From: Roseiarcus sp963751165
GTDB lineage: Bacteria > Pseudomonadota > Alphaproteobacteria > Rhizobiales > Beijerinckiaceae
Direction of reading: 5' to 3'
Assembly (NCBI GenBank): GCA_963751165.1
Contig: CAVVTP010000015.1
Span: 682,001-746,000 of the forward strand
Length of the DNA: 64,000 bases
Position numbers and translations under genes: made by a program. Of the stretch, positions 46,240 to 55,510 are shown in pieces. Positions within the stretch are counted from its first letter, which is position 1. Each line of letters opens with the position of its first letter. The notes beneath the pieces are model-generated. The model saw only the letters and a list, made by a program, of their open reading frames with translations. It had not been told where the DNA came from and did no database searches.

Positions 46240-47082
46240 TCACTCGCGGGCGCGAGCCACCAACTGGGTCGCGCGCGCCGGGTCGACAGGATTCCACCAG
46301 TGACCCTCGAGCTTCAAGGCGCTTGCGACAATCACGCCTTCCACGATTCCCAAAATGTCGCGAACGTTGTCGCAGGTGACGCCGCTGCCGACCAGCACGG
46401 GGAGAGTCGTAGCGGATTTGATGGCGCGAATGTAGTCGAGATCTGCGGCGTGACCGGTGCGCTGGCCGGTGGCAATCACGACGTCGGCGCTGAAGAATTC
46501 GACGTCACGCACGAGTTCGGCGAGCGGCCGGTCCTGCACGATGGCGTGGGCGCCATGCTTGACGTGTGCGTCCGCAAAGATGCGTACGCCGTGCGCTCCG
46601 ATTTCGCGGCGGTAGCGGGTCGCGCGCGCGGCAGCTCCCTCGATCAGACCCTCGTTGGCGACGTACGCGTTTGCCCATTGGTTGACGCGCACGAAGCGAG
46701 CTCCGGCGGAGGAGGCCACTGCGAGGGCGTGCAGTGCAGCGTTCGCGAGCACGTTGACGCCGACGGGCAGATTCGTCTCGCGTCGGATGCGGTCGGTCGC
46801 AACCGCCATGTGCGCCGCGGTCTCGGGACCGATGTCCCCCGGCTTGGCGAAAGGGATGTCCCCATGGTTCTCGACGATAACGCCGTCGAAGCCGGCCTCC
46901 TGATAAGCGCGAGCGTCGGCGAGGGCGCGCTCGTAGATCGGCTCGACTTCCGAACCCCGATGATCGGGCGAGCCGGGCAAAGGCAGAAGATGAACGACCC
47001 CGATCAGCACGCGCTCCGTCCGGGTGAAGATCTCCTCCAGCGCATCGCCGCGCTCGCGCGCCACTGTCGACGATCCGCTCAC
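46240..47082 (-). CDS. BtpA/SgcQ family TIM-barrel protein
   Basis: A 280-residue protein of the BtpA family (PF03437), a TIM-barrel group that includes E. coli SgcQ and a cyanobacterial protein needed for photosystem I stability. Its chemistry is not established. Blocks are VLIGVVHLLPLPGSP, YQEAGFDGVIVENHGDIPFA, LPVGVNVLANAALHALAVAS, FVRVNQWANAYVANEGLIEG and LPVLVGSGVTCDNV, a phosphate-binding type end. The start is GTG at 47082 with GGAGG 8 bases upstream, overlapping the kinase stop as GTGA. The link to a PfkB kinase suggests that it handles a phosphorylated sugar. Confidence 0.88.
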   Translation of the reverse strand: MSGSSTVARERGDALEEIFTRTERVLIGVVHLLPLPGSPDHRGSEVEPIYERALADARAYQEAGFDGVIVENHGDIPFAKPGDIGPETAAHMAVATDRIRRETNLPVGVNVLANAALHALAVASSAGARFVRVNQWANAYVANEGLIEGAAARATRYRREIGAHGVRIFADAHVKHGAHAIVQDRPLAELVRDVEFFSADVVIATGQRTGHAADLDYIRAIKSATTLPVLVGSGVTCDNVRDILGIVEGVIVASALKLEGHWWNPVDPARATQLVARARE

Positions 47083-47993
47083 CCTTGGACCTCCACAATC
47101 AGCCGGCCGAGGAAGATCTCCGCCAACTCCCCTCGGGTCGGAAAGGATGCAAGCACCCCCGCCCGCGCTACGCAAATTGCCGCCGCGCGAGCGGCGGCAA
47201 GCAGCGCTTCCCGCCAGGGGCGTTCCTTCGCGCGAGCGGCGACCAGCGTTCCGCAGAAGACGTCGCCCGCCCCGGTGGAGTCGATCCCCTGGACCTCGGG
47301 CGCCTTCACCGACAGCGTTTCACCGTCCGACAAGAGGGTTGCCCCTTCAGCGCCGAGCGTCAGCACGACCGTCCTGGTCCCCTGCGCAAGCAGCGCGCGC
47401 GCCGCTTCGACGGGCTCCTGGCGGCCGCCAAGGGCGATCGCTTCGCCGCGGTTGAGGACAACCAGATCGACCATGCTCCAATCATAATCGCGGGCCGAAT
47501 AGACCGGGGACGGATTGAGCACCGTGATCGCGCCGTTCGCTTTGCCGAAACCGAGGCATGCGCGAGTCACGCTCGCCTGCAGGTTGCCCTGCAGCACCAT
47601 CCAGTCGCGAGGCGCAACCGCTCCCTCGAGAATATGGTCGGAGATCGGATCGAAATTGAGCGCCGCGTCGATGATGCTGACGATCTCGTTCTCGCCGTCG
47701 CGGTCGACATAGATGACGCAGCGGTCGCTTGCTCCCGACCAGGCGCGCACCCCGTCGATCCCGACGCGCTCTGCGGCCAGATTCCGGCGAATTCGGTCGG
47801 CCGCGGCATCGGCGCCGACAGCGGCGACAAGTCGGACCTCCTCGCCGCAGCGCGCGACGATGATCGCCTGATTGGCCCCTTTGCCTCCGAGATCTTCGGT
47901 CAAGCCGCGGCCGACGATCGTCTCGCCCGGGAGCGGAAAGCGCTCGACCCGTATTATGGCGTCAACCGCGGCGTTGCCGACCACGTGGATCAT
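47079..47993 (-). CDS. PfkB family carbohydrate kinase (ribokinase-like)
   Basis: A 304-residue sugar or nucleoside kinase. The N-terminal MIHVVGNAAVDAIIRVERFP and GGKGANQAIIVARCG (PfkB signature 1, typical of ribokinases) set the family. Signature 2, GIDSTGAGDVFCGTLVAA, holds the catalytic Asp. It phosphorylates a sugar-like substrate with ATP in the cytoplasm. The ATG at 47993 lies 11 bases after the preceding stop, and the gene overlaps the BtpA gene. The longer open frame upstream is the shadow of the preceding gene. Confidence 0.9.
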   Translation of the reverse strand: MIHVVGNAAVDAIIRVERFPLPGETIVGRGLTEDLGGKGANQAIIVARCGEEVRLVAAVGADAAADRIRRNLAAERVGIDGVRAWSGASDRCVIYVDRDGENEIVSIIDAALNFDPISDHILEGAVAPRDWMVLQGNLQASVTRACLGFGKANGAITVLNPSPVYSARDYDWSMVDLVVLNRGEAIALGGRQEPVEAARALLAQGTRTVVLTLGAEGATLLSDGETLSVKAPEVQGIDSTGAGDVFCGTLVAARAKERPWREALLAAARAAAICVARAGVLASFPTRGELAEIFLGRLIVEVQG

Positions 47994-48004
47994 CCGCTGT
48001 CCCA

Positions 48005-48778
48005 CTATCGCGCTTCGACCAGCCATTCCAGCGATTGACGCCACAAACGCGAATAACCTGACCACGCTGCAAATTCGGGCGGGAGCCAGTGCGGGCCGAT
48101 GTCCGAGGTCCAGGCGAGTGTACGTCCCTTGCCGAGGCCTCCGGCAACGAGCAGCGGCCGTTCTCCGTAATCCGCCGAGCTCGTCGCCAGGACGCTCGCC
48201 CCGGCTTTCGGCCTGACCTCGTTGAAGCCCAGCAGCGGCGGCCACTCGCCTGCAAGTCCCGCCAGGATGGGGTGCCCCTCCTGCTTGATCACGGGCGTAA
48301 AACCCTCGGGCGCCTCGACCCGGTCGTCGTACGGCATGATCTCAACTGGCAATGCCTCCTCGACCGGCGTTCCATGGTAGCGCGCGCCGCCGTTTATGCC
48401 CTGGAAGCTGTAATAGCCGCCGACCATGAGCAATCCGCCCCCGCCTTCGACATATGCCTTCAGCGCGCGGAGCCGATTCGGGGTTCGCCGGCTGTGGATC
48501 CAGGTGTCGGGATGCAGAAGTAGGGTATTCGACCCGATGTCGGACAGGATGACGGCGTTATAGGCCCGAAGGGCTTCCGGCGTCTGGGGGAAGTCGCGCT
48601 GCGCCTCATGGGAGGGCATGTAGCGCAGGTCGAAAGCGGACTCCCTCAGCGCCTCGACCAGTGGTTCGGCGCCGAGATGGAAGGTGACCGTCGAGAATTG
48701 ATCGAACCCTTTGATGTGGGTTGCGGTGCTGACCCAGGACTCGCCGGCGAGCAGGATCCGGTAACGCTTGTCAGTCAT
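48005..48778 (-). CDS. class I glutamine amidotransferase-like protein (GATase1_like)
   Basis: A 257-residue protein resembling the PF07090 GATase1-like / ThuA-related group: YRILLAGESWVSTATHIKGF at the start, RYMPSHEAQRDFPQTPEALR, NAVILSDIGSNTLLLHP, and VEGGGGLLMVGGYYSFQGIN where a real amidotransferase would have its nucleophile elbow. No Cys stands at that position, so it is probably not a glutaminase. It may bind or modify a sugar, as ThuA-like proteins of sugar operons do. GGGGAAGG precedes the ATG. It lies between the phosphotriesterase-family gene and the kinase. Confidence 0.75.
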   Translation of the reverse strand: MTDKRYRILLAGESWVSTATHIKGFDQFSTVTFHLGAEPLVEALRESAFDLRYMPSHEAQRDFPQTPEALRAYNAVILSDIGSNTLLLHPDTWIHSRRTPNRLRALKAYVEGGGGLLMVGGYYSFQGINGGARYHGTPVEEALPVEIMPYDDRVEAPEGFTPVIKQEGHPILAGLAGEWPPLLGFNEVRPKAGASVLATSSADYGERPLLVAGGLGKGRTLAWTSDIGPHWLPPEFAAWSGYSRLWRQSLEWLVEAR

Positions 48779-48802
48779 TGGCCTTCCCCAAGAATGTCCG
48801 TT

Positions 48803-49882
48803 CTAGAGCGCCCGATGCGCCGCCGAGAAAACGCGTCTCGGGTTGTCGATCAGGATGCGGTCGATCGTCGCCTGGCTCATGCCGTGCCGCTTCAGACGGG
48901 GAGCGAAGTGCTTGAGTATGTAGCTGTACCCGAAGCCGCCGTACCGCGAGAGCATCATCTTCAGAAACACGTCCTGCGACATCAGGATCGAATGCACATA
49001 GCCGTCCTCGACCAGTTTGCAGATCGCGATCGCGTTTTCCTCGTCGCAAGGCGACTGCGCCTGCTGGTCGGCATAGAAAAAGTCCATGCCGATCATATCG
49101 TATTCGATGAATGCACCCCGATCAGCGAGACTGCGCTGGTACTTATGGTCGTGCAGGCTTGGGTTCATGTGGCACAGCACAGTGTGTCGCAGATCGGCGC
49201 CCTCGTTTTCGACGATATCCAGAACGCAGTGCGCAAGCCGCTCCCAGCCGGGCAGATGAATCGACAGCGGAGTCCCGCTCAACCTCGATGCGCGCGCCGC
49301 GCCTCGCAGAACCTTCTCCTCCGCGGGAGTGAAGTCCTTGCTCACTCCGATTTCGCCGATGATGCCGGCGCACACTTCGGGATTGTCCTCGGAGACGCCG
49401 CAGTCCGCCGCGATGGCGTCACCGATTGCAGCGACCGACATGTCCTTCACGTAGTCCGGATGCGACGCTTCGAGATAGAAGCCCGCTCCCATGACAATGT
49501 TGAGTCCGGTGCGGCGGCTGACGCGCTGTAGCGCCGACGGATCCCGTCCAATTCCGAGATTGGTCGGATCGACCACCGTTCGGCCGCCGCACTCGACGAA
49601 GCAATTGAGTTCCTCTATCGCGGCCTTCACGTCGAACAGGCCACAATTGTCGCGATTCAGGAACGGGTTCATTCGCAGTTCCCCAATCATCGAGATGTCG
49701 AGTGGCCGCTCGGCGAAGCCGATCTCTGAGGCGCAACACGGACGTTTCCACCAGCTCGAAGTGTCGAGAAGGATGTGTTCGTGCATCAATGTCACGCCCA
49801 TCAACTCGACGGGAATCGGCCCGAGCACCGTGCGCACCATTCCGGAATGAACGCCCGTCTTCGCGTCGGACATGCCCTGCAC
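48803..49882 (-). CDS. phosphotriesterase-family metal hydrolase
   Basis: A 359-residue amidohydrolase-fold enzyme of the phosphotriesterase-related (COG1735) family. All metal ligands can be seen: H-x-H in LMHEHILLD (residues 34-36), a Glu in GIIGEIGVSKDF where classical phosphotriesterase has a carbamylated Lys, His in SIHLPGWERL and VLCHMNPSLHD, and Asp in LMSQDVFLK. The Glu-bridged type is known as PHP in E. coli, and several relatives are sugar lactonases or phospho-sugar lactonases. In this operon a sugar-lactone substrate is a reasonable guess. GGGAG lies 6 bases before the start. Confidence 0.88.
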   Translation of the reverse strand: MQGMSDAKTGVHSGMVRTVLGPIPVELMGVTLMHEHILLDTSSWWKRPCCASEIGFAERPLDISMIGELRMNPFLNRDNCGLFDVKAAIEELNCFVECGGRTVVDPTNLGIGRDPSALQRVSRRTGLNIVMGAGFYLEASHPDYVKDMSVAAIGDAIAADCGVSEDNPEVCAGIIGEIGVSKDFTPAEEKVLRGAARASRLSGTPLSIHLPGWERLAHCVLDIVENEGADLRHTVLCHMNPSLHDHKYQRSLADRGAFIEYDMIGMDFFYADQQAQSPCDEENAIAICKLVEDGYVHSILMSQDVFLKMMLSRYGGFGYSYILKHFAPRLKRHGMSQATIDRILIDNPRRVFSAAHRAL

Positions 49883-49891
49883 GCTCCCTCT

Positions 49892-50905
49892 TCAGGCTGC
49901 CCGCCGCCCCGTCCTGAACAGGCGGAAGTTCAGCCAAATTGCGACGAGGATGATAACGCCCTCGACGATCGGCGTCAGGAACGGCGAAAGATGGCAAAGG
50001 ATGAGGCCGTTGCCGATCACAGCGACTGTCAGGGCGCCAAGCACCGTACCGGTCATCGTGCCGCGGCCGCCAAAGAGGCTCGTACCCCCCAGAACGACGG
50101 CAGCAATGACGTCGAGCTCGAACCCGACGCCGGCATTCGACGATCCGCTCCCGAGCCGCGCGGCGATGATTATTCCGGCCAAAGCCGCCGAGAGGCCGCT
50201 GATCGCGTAGACCGAAAGCGCAACTCGTTGAATGTTGACCCCGGAGCGGCGGACCGCCTCCGCGTTTGCGCCGATGCCCGTGACATATCTCCCGAACGTC
50301 GTCTCGTTGAAAATGACGTATCCCGCGACAAGAACGAACACGGCGATCATTGCCGGAAGGGGAACGCCGAAAACCCAGCCTCGACCGATGTCGTTGAAAG
50401 GGCTCGTGGGGTCGATGGGGATCGAATAGCCCCTGGTGAGATAGAGCGCCGTGCCCCGGATTGCGCTGAGCCCAGCGAGCGTTACGATGAACGCCGGGAT
50501 CCCTTCGTGGGCTATGAAGAAACCTTGCAGAAGTCCAACGACAATTCCGAGCGCCAGCATGAGGATGACAACCACCGGCCACGGGACTCCCGCCTGCAGG
50601 GAAATCGCGGCGAGCGCGTTGACGAGCGCGAGCACCGAGCCAACGGAAAGATCGATGCCGGCCGTGGTGATGACGAAAGTCATCGCCACGGCGACAATCA
50701 TCAGCGGCGCAATCTGGCGTAGAATGTTGAGCAGGTTCACCGGCGTCAGGAAGGTGTCGGTAATGAGCGAAAAGACTGCGACCATCACCACGAAAAAAAC
50801 CGCGATGCTCACAACGCCGCCGTGGTCATGAACGAGAAGCCTCAGGCGCGCCTTCAGGTCCTCGGACCGGTGCGCCTTCGAGAGTTCGGGCAAAGTCTCG
50901 CTCAT
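49892..50905 (-). CDS. sugar ABC importer permease (RbsC/FrcC family)
   Basis: A 337-residue permease of the carbohydrate uptake class 2 family, with about ten helices. Conserved stretches are FVITTAGIDLSVGSVLALVN, GIPAFIVTLAGLSAIRGTAL, GRYVTGIGANAEAVRRSGVN and AAVVLGGTSLFGGRGTMTGT. It forms the channel (as a homodimer) for the sugar bound by the product at 51.8-52.7 kb. The start overlaps the ATPase stop as ATGA. Confidence 0.94.
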   Translation of the reverse strand: MSETLPELSKAHRSEDLKARLRLLVHDHGGVVSIAVFFVVMVAVFSLITDTFLTPVNLLNILRQIAPLMIVAVAMTFVITTAGIDLSVGSVLALVNALAAISLQAGVPWPVVVILMLALGIVVGLLQGFFIAHEGIPAFIVTLAGLSAIRGTALYLTRGYSIPIDPTSPFNDIGRGWVFGVPLPAMIAVFVLVAGYVIFNETTFGRYVTGIGANAEAVRRSGVNIQRVALSVYAISGLSAALAGIIIAARLGSGSSNAGVGFELDVIAAVVLGGTSLFGGRGTMTGTVLGALTVAVIGNGLILCHLSPFLTPIVEGVIILVAIWLNFRLFRTGRRAA

Positions 50906-51696
50906 GGCTTTCCCGCGGAGCCGAGGCCTGCGGAAACGGACTGAAACTTCCGACCGACGATCAAATTGACGATCTCCTCAATATTCGTCTCCTCGATATG
51001 GCGTTCGGCGACGTTTCGTCCCTCGTAGAGCACCATGATGCGGTCGCAGACCATGAACAGGTCCTGCAGGCGATGCGTTATGAGAATGACGCTGACGCCC
51101 CTGGCGCTCACCGTCTTGATCAGTTCGAGGACCGCGTCGACCTCAGCAACGGCAAGGGCGGCGGTCGGTTCGTCCATGATGAGGACCAGCGGATCGAAGG
51201 AAACCGCCCGACCGATGGCGATGCTCTGTCGTTGTCCGCCAGAAAAATTCTCGACCTTGAGCCGCGTGCTCGGCATGCGAATGCCGAGATTGGAAAGCAT
51301 CCGCGTCGCTTCCAGGTGCATTCTTGGCTTGTCCATCAAAGGCGCCCCGAATACCCATCGCAGCGGCTCGCGACCGAGCAGAAGGTTTCCCGCGACGTCG
51401 ACCGTGTCGCAGAGCGCGAGGTCTTGATAGACCATCTCGACCCGCTGTCGTCGCGCGTCGGCCGGCGATGCGAAACTGACCTCTTTGCCGTCGAGGAAGA
51501 TCCGTCCGGAATCCGGGATGAGCGCACCAGACAGGATCTTGCTCAGCGTCGATTTCCCGGCCCCGTTGTCGCCGACGAGGCCGAGGACCTCGCCGGCTCG
51601 CAGGACAAGATTGACGCGATCAAGAGACCTGATCGCGCCGAAGGACTTTCCGATATCCTCCATCCTGACCCGGATCGGCGCGTCGCCGGTCAACAT
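50902..51696 (-). CDS. sugar ABC importer ATPase, single-domain (FrcA type)
   Basis: A 264-residue ATPase with one nucleotide-binding domain. Walker A is LGLVGDNGAGKSTLSKIL, signature ENFSGGQRQSIAIGRAV, Walker B LVLIMDEPTAALAV and switch His in ILITHRLQD. RbsA-type proteins usually have two such domains in tandem; the short form resembles FrcA of the rhizobial fructose-type importer and would act as a homodimer. It lies 57 bases after the binding-protein gene. Confidence 0.92.
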   Translation of the reverse strand: MLTGDAPIRVRMEDIGKSFGAIRSLDRVNLVLRAGEVLGLVGDNGAGKSTLSKILSGALIPDSGRIFLDGKEVSFASPADARRQRVEMVYQDLALCDTVDVAGNLLLGREPLRWVFGAPLMDKPRMHLEATRMLSNLGIRMPSTRLKVENFSGGQRQSIAIGRAVSFDPLVLIMDEPTAALAVAEVDAVLELIKTVSARGVSVILITHRLQDLFMVCDRIMVLYEGRNVAERHIEETNIEEIVNLIVGRKFQSVSAGLGSAGKP

Positions 51697-51753
51697 CGTA
51701 GAACCTTGCCTTGTCTCTTTCGAAGTCCGAGGACGAGCTGTCGCGGGTCGTGT

Positions 51754-52692
51754 CTATTTGAACAGACTGCGGAACTTGTCGACGTTCTCCTTGGTCACGA
51801 TGGTGACGGGAATGTCGATGCTCGGATTGATCTTCTCCCCCTTCTTCAGCTTGAGAATCGTCTCGACTCCGGCAACGCCCTCCTGGAAAGGATCCTGCTG
51901 AACGACCGCCACGATCCAACCCTCGTCGATGCCTCTGATCGCTTGGGCGGTGAGGTCCCAGCCGAAGACCTTGACCTTGTCGGTGCGCTGCTGGCTGGTG
52001 ACCGCCGAGATCGCCCCGACCAAAGCCGGCTCGCCGGTCGCGTAAATAGCGTTCATGTCAGGGTTGGCGGTCATCAAGTTTTCCGCCGCTGTCAGGGCGA
52101 TGTCCTGCACGTTCTGTCCGTCGACCGTGTCGGCGAACTTGACGCCCGGAACCATCTGGGCGGCTGACTTGAAGCCGTCCAGGCGCTGGTTCTGGATGAA
52201 GGAGTTCAGCGCTCCGACGATCCCGACCTTGGCGGACCCGCCCATCTTGCTCTTCACGTAGTCGGCGAAGTACTTGCCGATCTCTTCGCCGGCGCCCTTG
52301 TTGTCGACGCCGATGAACGCGGCGTTGTCGCCGTTAGGTATTCGGGCGTCGATCGCGACAACCGGAATTCCTGCCTTCTTGGCTGCCGTGATCGCTGGCT
52401 TGACTCCGTTGACGTCGATCGCGACGAGCACGATCCCGTCAACCTTCTGAGCGATGTAATCTTCGATTGCGCTGTTCTGAGCCGATGCCTGGTTGTTGGC
52501 GTTGAAGATAACCAATTTGGCGCCCGCCTTGTCGGCGGCTTGTTTGGCGCCGTCATTGATCTGATTGAAGAACAGAGCCTGCTGATTGATGGTGACGAGC
52601 GCGACGGTTTCCGCGCTCGCCGGCGCGCCAGCGATGGCTGCGGCCGCCGCCACAACGGTCGCAAAGCCCCAACGCGTGATTGTCCATGTCAT
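51754..52692 (-). CDS. sugar ABC importer substrate-binding protein (RbsB/FrcB family)
   Basis: A 312-residue periplasmic binding protein with a Sec signal (ATVVAAAAAIAGAPASA). The mature protein follows the ribose-binding fold: ETVALVTINQQALFFNQIND, KLVIFNANNQASAQNSAIED, VDGIVLVAIDVNGVKPAITA, VVAIDARIP and VGIVGALNSFIQNQRLDGFK. The ligand is likely a pentose, hexose or nucleoside-like sugar. It is the first gene of the leftward operon and diverges from the BMP-type gene across 545 bases. Confidence 0.93.
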   Translation of the reverse strand: MTWTITRWGFATVVAAAAAIAGAPASAETVALVTINQQALFFNQINDGAKQAADKAGAKLVIFNANNQASAQNSAIEDYIAQKVDGIVLVAIDVNGVKPAITAAKKAGIPVVAIDARIPNGDNAAFIGVDNKGAGEEIGKYFADYVKSKMGGSAKVGIVGALNSFIQNQRLDGFKSAAQMVPGVKFADTVDGQNVQDIALTAAENLMTANPDMNAIYATGEPALVGAISAVTSQQRTDKVKVFGWDLTAQAIRGIDEGWIVAVVQQDPFQEGVAGVETILKLKKGEKINPSIDIPVTIVTKENVDKFRSLFK

Positions 52693-53237
52693 TACAATCT
52701 CCCATTTCCTCGCTAGATGCGGAGCGGGTCCGCGAACCGCCCGCTACGTATTCCCTGAGAGTCGCTGAAGCAGGGTAATCCGAAGGCTGCCGGATTATCC
52801 GGGTTAGTACAAGAGAGCTGCGATTCGCGCGCCGCGGGTCGAACCGCGATGGCAGAGGCTTACAGCAAGAGCGGGTCCCCAGCGTGCCGGCATCTTGGCC
52901 GCCGCGCACAGGCTCGGCTGCAAGAAGGCCCTGATTTGGGCGGGACGCCTCCTCGACCGTCACGGCGTTGAGGAGCGGCAACGAGCACGAGTAGGGATAT
53001 CAAACCGCTGCTCGCGGAAGGCGACCGACGCGCCGTTCCGACCGGCGGCACGGGCGGAAAAGCTGACCTCGTCGCCCAACAAACGGGCGCCTGCCGAAAG
53101 TTGAGGCGGGACTACACAACTTGCCGCGAGGAATTCCCTGCCGCCGGGCCACAACCACTCGGCACGAAGTTTGCGAAACGTCGGACTGAAGGGTCCGCGG
53201 GTTTCCCGCCATTGCTCAAGCCACGAGGTCGTCAACG
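52693..53237. promoter_or_regulatory. shared divergent control region of two catabolic operons
   Basis: This 545-base spacer holds the promoters of the leftward sugar operon and the rightward BMP-transporter operon. It contains an inverted repeat, TAATCCG - 8 bases - CGGATTA, at 52776-52797, close to the leftward start. No regulator gene is encoded here. Frames in the region 52.8-53.2 kb are not protein-like. Confidence 0.45.
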
Positions 53238-54356
53238 ATGTCAGCAACGGAAATCTCCCGCCGCACGCTTTTGCGGACCGCCGCCTTCGGCGTCGCGGGC
53301 GCAACGCTCAACGTCGCCGCGGCCGGCCGCGCATTCGCCGCCAAGGATCTCACGGTGGGTGTCGTCTATGTCGGCGCGCGCGACGATTTCGGTTGGAACC
53401 AGGCGCACGCCGTCGCCATCAAGGCGCTCAAGGAGGTGCCCGGGGTCAAGGTCGTCGAGGAAGAGAACGTGCCCGAAACGGACGCGGTCTCCAAGTCAAT
53501 GGAATCGATGATCAACCTCGACGGCGCCGGGCTCATTCTGGCGACCTCCTTCGGCTATTACAAACCCTTCGTCGTCGACCTCGCCAAGAAATATCCGGAC
53601 GTCGAGTTCCGCCACGCAGCGCCGCTGTGGAACAAGGACACGGACCCGAAAAACGCCGGCTCCTATTTCGGCTACCTCAATCAAGCGCACTATGTCGACG
53701 GCGTCGCGGCTGGCCTGTCGACCAAGACGAACAAGCTCGGTTTCGTCGCGGCCAAGCCGATCGCCAGCGTCTTGAGCAACATCAATTCCTTCATGCTCGG
53801 CGCGCGATCGGTCAACCCGAAGGCGACCGTGCAGGTGATCTTCACCGGCGACTGGTCGATGCCGGTGCGCGAAGCGGAGTCCGCCAACGCGCTGGTCGAT
53901 GCCGGCTGCGACGTCATCACCTGCCACGTCGACGGGCCAAAGGTCGTGATCGAGACGGCGGAGAAGCGCGGGGTCAAGAGCTGCGGCCACAACGCCAACC
54001 AGGCGCCCCTTGCGCCGAAAGGCTTCATCACCGGCGCCGAATACAAATGGATTACGATCTACAAGGGTTACGCGTCGGACCTGGCCGCGGGCAAGCCGCT
54101 CCCCAACTTCCTGGCCGGCGGATACGAACACGACTACGTCCAGAACTCCCCGTTCGGAGCCGGCGCCTCGCCGGAAGGCAAGAAGGCGGCGCTCGCCGCG
54201 ATCGAGGGCCTCAAGGCGAAGAAGCCGATCTATGTCGGGCCGCTCAAGGACAACAAGACCGGCAAGGTCGTGATCGACAAGACCTACGACAATCTCGATC
54301 CCTATCTCGACAAGATGGACTACCTGCTCGAAGGCGTCGTCGGCTCGACGACCTGA
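53238..54356 (+). CDS. BMP family ABC transporter substrate-binding protein
   Basis: A 372-residue binding protein of the BMP (PnrA/basic membrane protein) family, members of which bind nucleosides or related bases. It has a twin-arginine-type signal (SRRTLLRTAAFGVAGATLNV). Mature blocks are DLTVGVVYVGARDDFGWNQA, NLDGAGLILATSFGYYKPFV, YFGYLNQAHYVDGVAAGLST, KLGFVAAKPIASVLSNINSF and CDVITCHVDGPKVVIETAEK. First gene of the rightward operon; the permease follows after 17 bases. The ligand probably differs from nucleosides, given the enzymes encoded behind it. Confidence 0.93.
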   Translation: MSATEISRRTLLRTAAFGVAGATLNVAAAGRAFAAKDLTVGVVYVGARDDFGWNQAHAVAIKALKEVPGVKVVEEENVPETDAVSKSMESMINLDGAGLILATSFGYYKPFVVDLAKKYPDVEFRHAAPLWNKDTDPKNAGSYFGYLNQAHYVDGVAAGLSTKTNKLGFVAAKPIASVLSNINSFMLGARSVNPKATVQVIFTGDWSMPVREAESANALVDAGCDVITCHVDGPKVVIETAEKRGVKSCGHNANQAPLAPKGFITGAEYKWITIYKGYASDLAAGKPLPNFLAGGYEHDYVQNSPFGAGASPEGKKAALAAIEGLKAKKPIYVGPLKDNKTGKVVIDKTYDNLDPYLDKMDYLLEGVVGSTT

Positions 54357-54373
54357 AGCCGGAGAGAGCGCCC

Positions 54374-55510
54374 GTGTCGGACGCGCCCCTGACGACCGAG
54401 GTTTCGCCCGACGTGATCGTCGGGTCGCGCGCGACGCGGTCCGACTTCGCGATTCGGCTGCGCGCCAACTCGGAATACGTCGTCATTCCGCTGTTGGCGC
54501 TCGCCATCGCCGCGGCTTTGTTCGCGCTGTTTCTCATCGCGATCGGCAAGTCGCCGGTCGATTTCATCTTCTATGTATGGCGAGGCGGCTTCGGCACCTC
54601 GTTTTCGCTGCAGAACACGCTGCAGCGATCGGCGCCCCTGATTCTGACCGCACTCGCCGTTGCGATTCCGGCTCGGATCGGCTTGATCATGATCGGCGGC
54701 GAGGGTGCGCTCGTGCTCGGCGGTTTCGCCTCGGCGGCGCTCGCCATTCCTATGATCGGTCACACGCCCCCCATACCGACCCTGATCGTCATGGCGCTTT
54801 TCGCCATGGCCGTCGGCGGCTTTTGGGTCGGCATCGCCGGCTATCTTCGCTACGCGCGTGGCGTCAACGAGACGATATCGTCGCTGCTCTTGACCTATAT
54901 CGGCATCGCGATCATGAACTTTTTCGTCGAAGGCGCGCTGCGCGACCTCACGGATCCCAACAAGCCCTCGACCAAGCCGCTCGGAAAAGCCTACATGATC
55001 GGCACGATCCCCGGCACTGAGGTGCATTGGGGACTTGTCTTCGGCCTCGCGCTCTGCGTGGCGCTCTATTTCCTGATGTCGCGCACCACCTTCGGCTTCG
55101 CGGCTCGCGTCACGGGCGGAAATTTCCGCGCCGCGCTCGCGCAGGGCTTGCCGGTCGGACGGCTGATCGTGACCTGCTCGGCGATCGCCGGCGCCTGCGC
55201 AGGGCTCGCCGGCTTCTTCGAAGTGGCCGCGATTCAGGGCCGAGCCAACGCCTCGTTGGCCGCCGGATACGGCTTCACCGGCATCCTCGTGTCGTTCCTC
55301 GCCCGCCACAATCCGCTCGTCATTCCCGTGGTGGCGGTCCTGTTCGGCGGACTGGTCGCCTCGGGCGAACTCATCCAGCGGCGCATGGATCTGCCGGACG
55401 CGACTGTCCTCGTGCTGCAGGGTCTCATCTTCGTCGTTCTGCTGACGTCGGAAACGCTGTACGGACGCTTCTCGATCTTCAAGCCGCCGGGCGAAAAGGA
55501 TCGCACATGA
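54374..55510 (+). CDS. BMP-type ABC transporter permease 1
   Basis: A 378-residue permease like YufP/NupP. After a polar N-terminus come about eight helices with RSAPLILTALAVAIPARIGL, IMIGGEGALVLGGFASAALA and GVNETISSLLLTYIGIAIMN, all typical of nucleoside-type permeases. The start is GTG at 54374, preceded by GGAGAGAG. The long upstream open frame lies over the binding-protein gene and is not real. The stop overlaps the next start as ATGA. Confidence 0.92.
   Translation: MSDAPLTTEVSPDVIVGSRATRSDFAIRLRANSEYVVIPLLALAIAAALFALFLIAIGKSPVDFIFYVWRGGFGTSFSLQNTLQRSAPLILTALAVAIPARIGLIMIGGEGALVLGGFASAALAIPMIGHTPPIPTLIVMALFAMAVGGFWVGIAGYLRYARGVNETISSLLLTYIGIAIMNFFVEGALRDLTDPNKPSTKPLGKAYMIGTIPGTEVHWGLVFGLALCVALYFLMSRTTFGFAARVTGGNFRAALAQGLPVGRLIVTCSAIAGACAGLAGFFEVAAIQGRANASLAAGYGFTGILVSFLARHNPLVIPVVAVLFGGLVASGELIQRRMDLPDATVLVLQGLIFVVLLTSETLYGRFSIFKPPGEKDRT

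Noticed and set aside
53171..54373. Upstream extension of permease 1 over the binding-protein gene
   Set aside because: The binding protein in the other frame has a signal peptide and family motifs. The permease starts at the GTG at 54374 behind a ribosome site.
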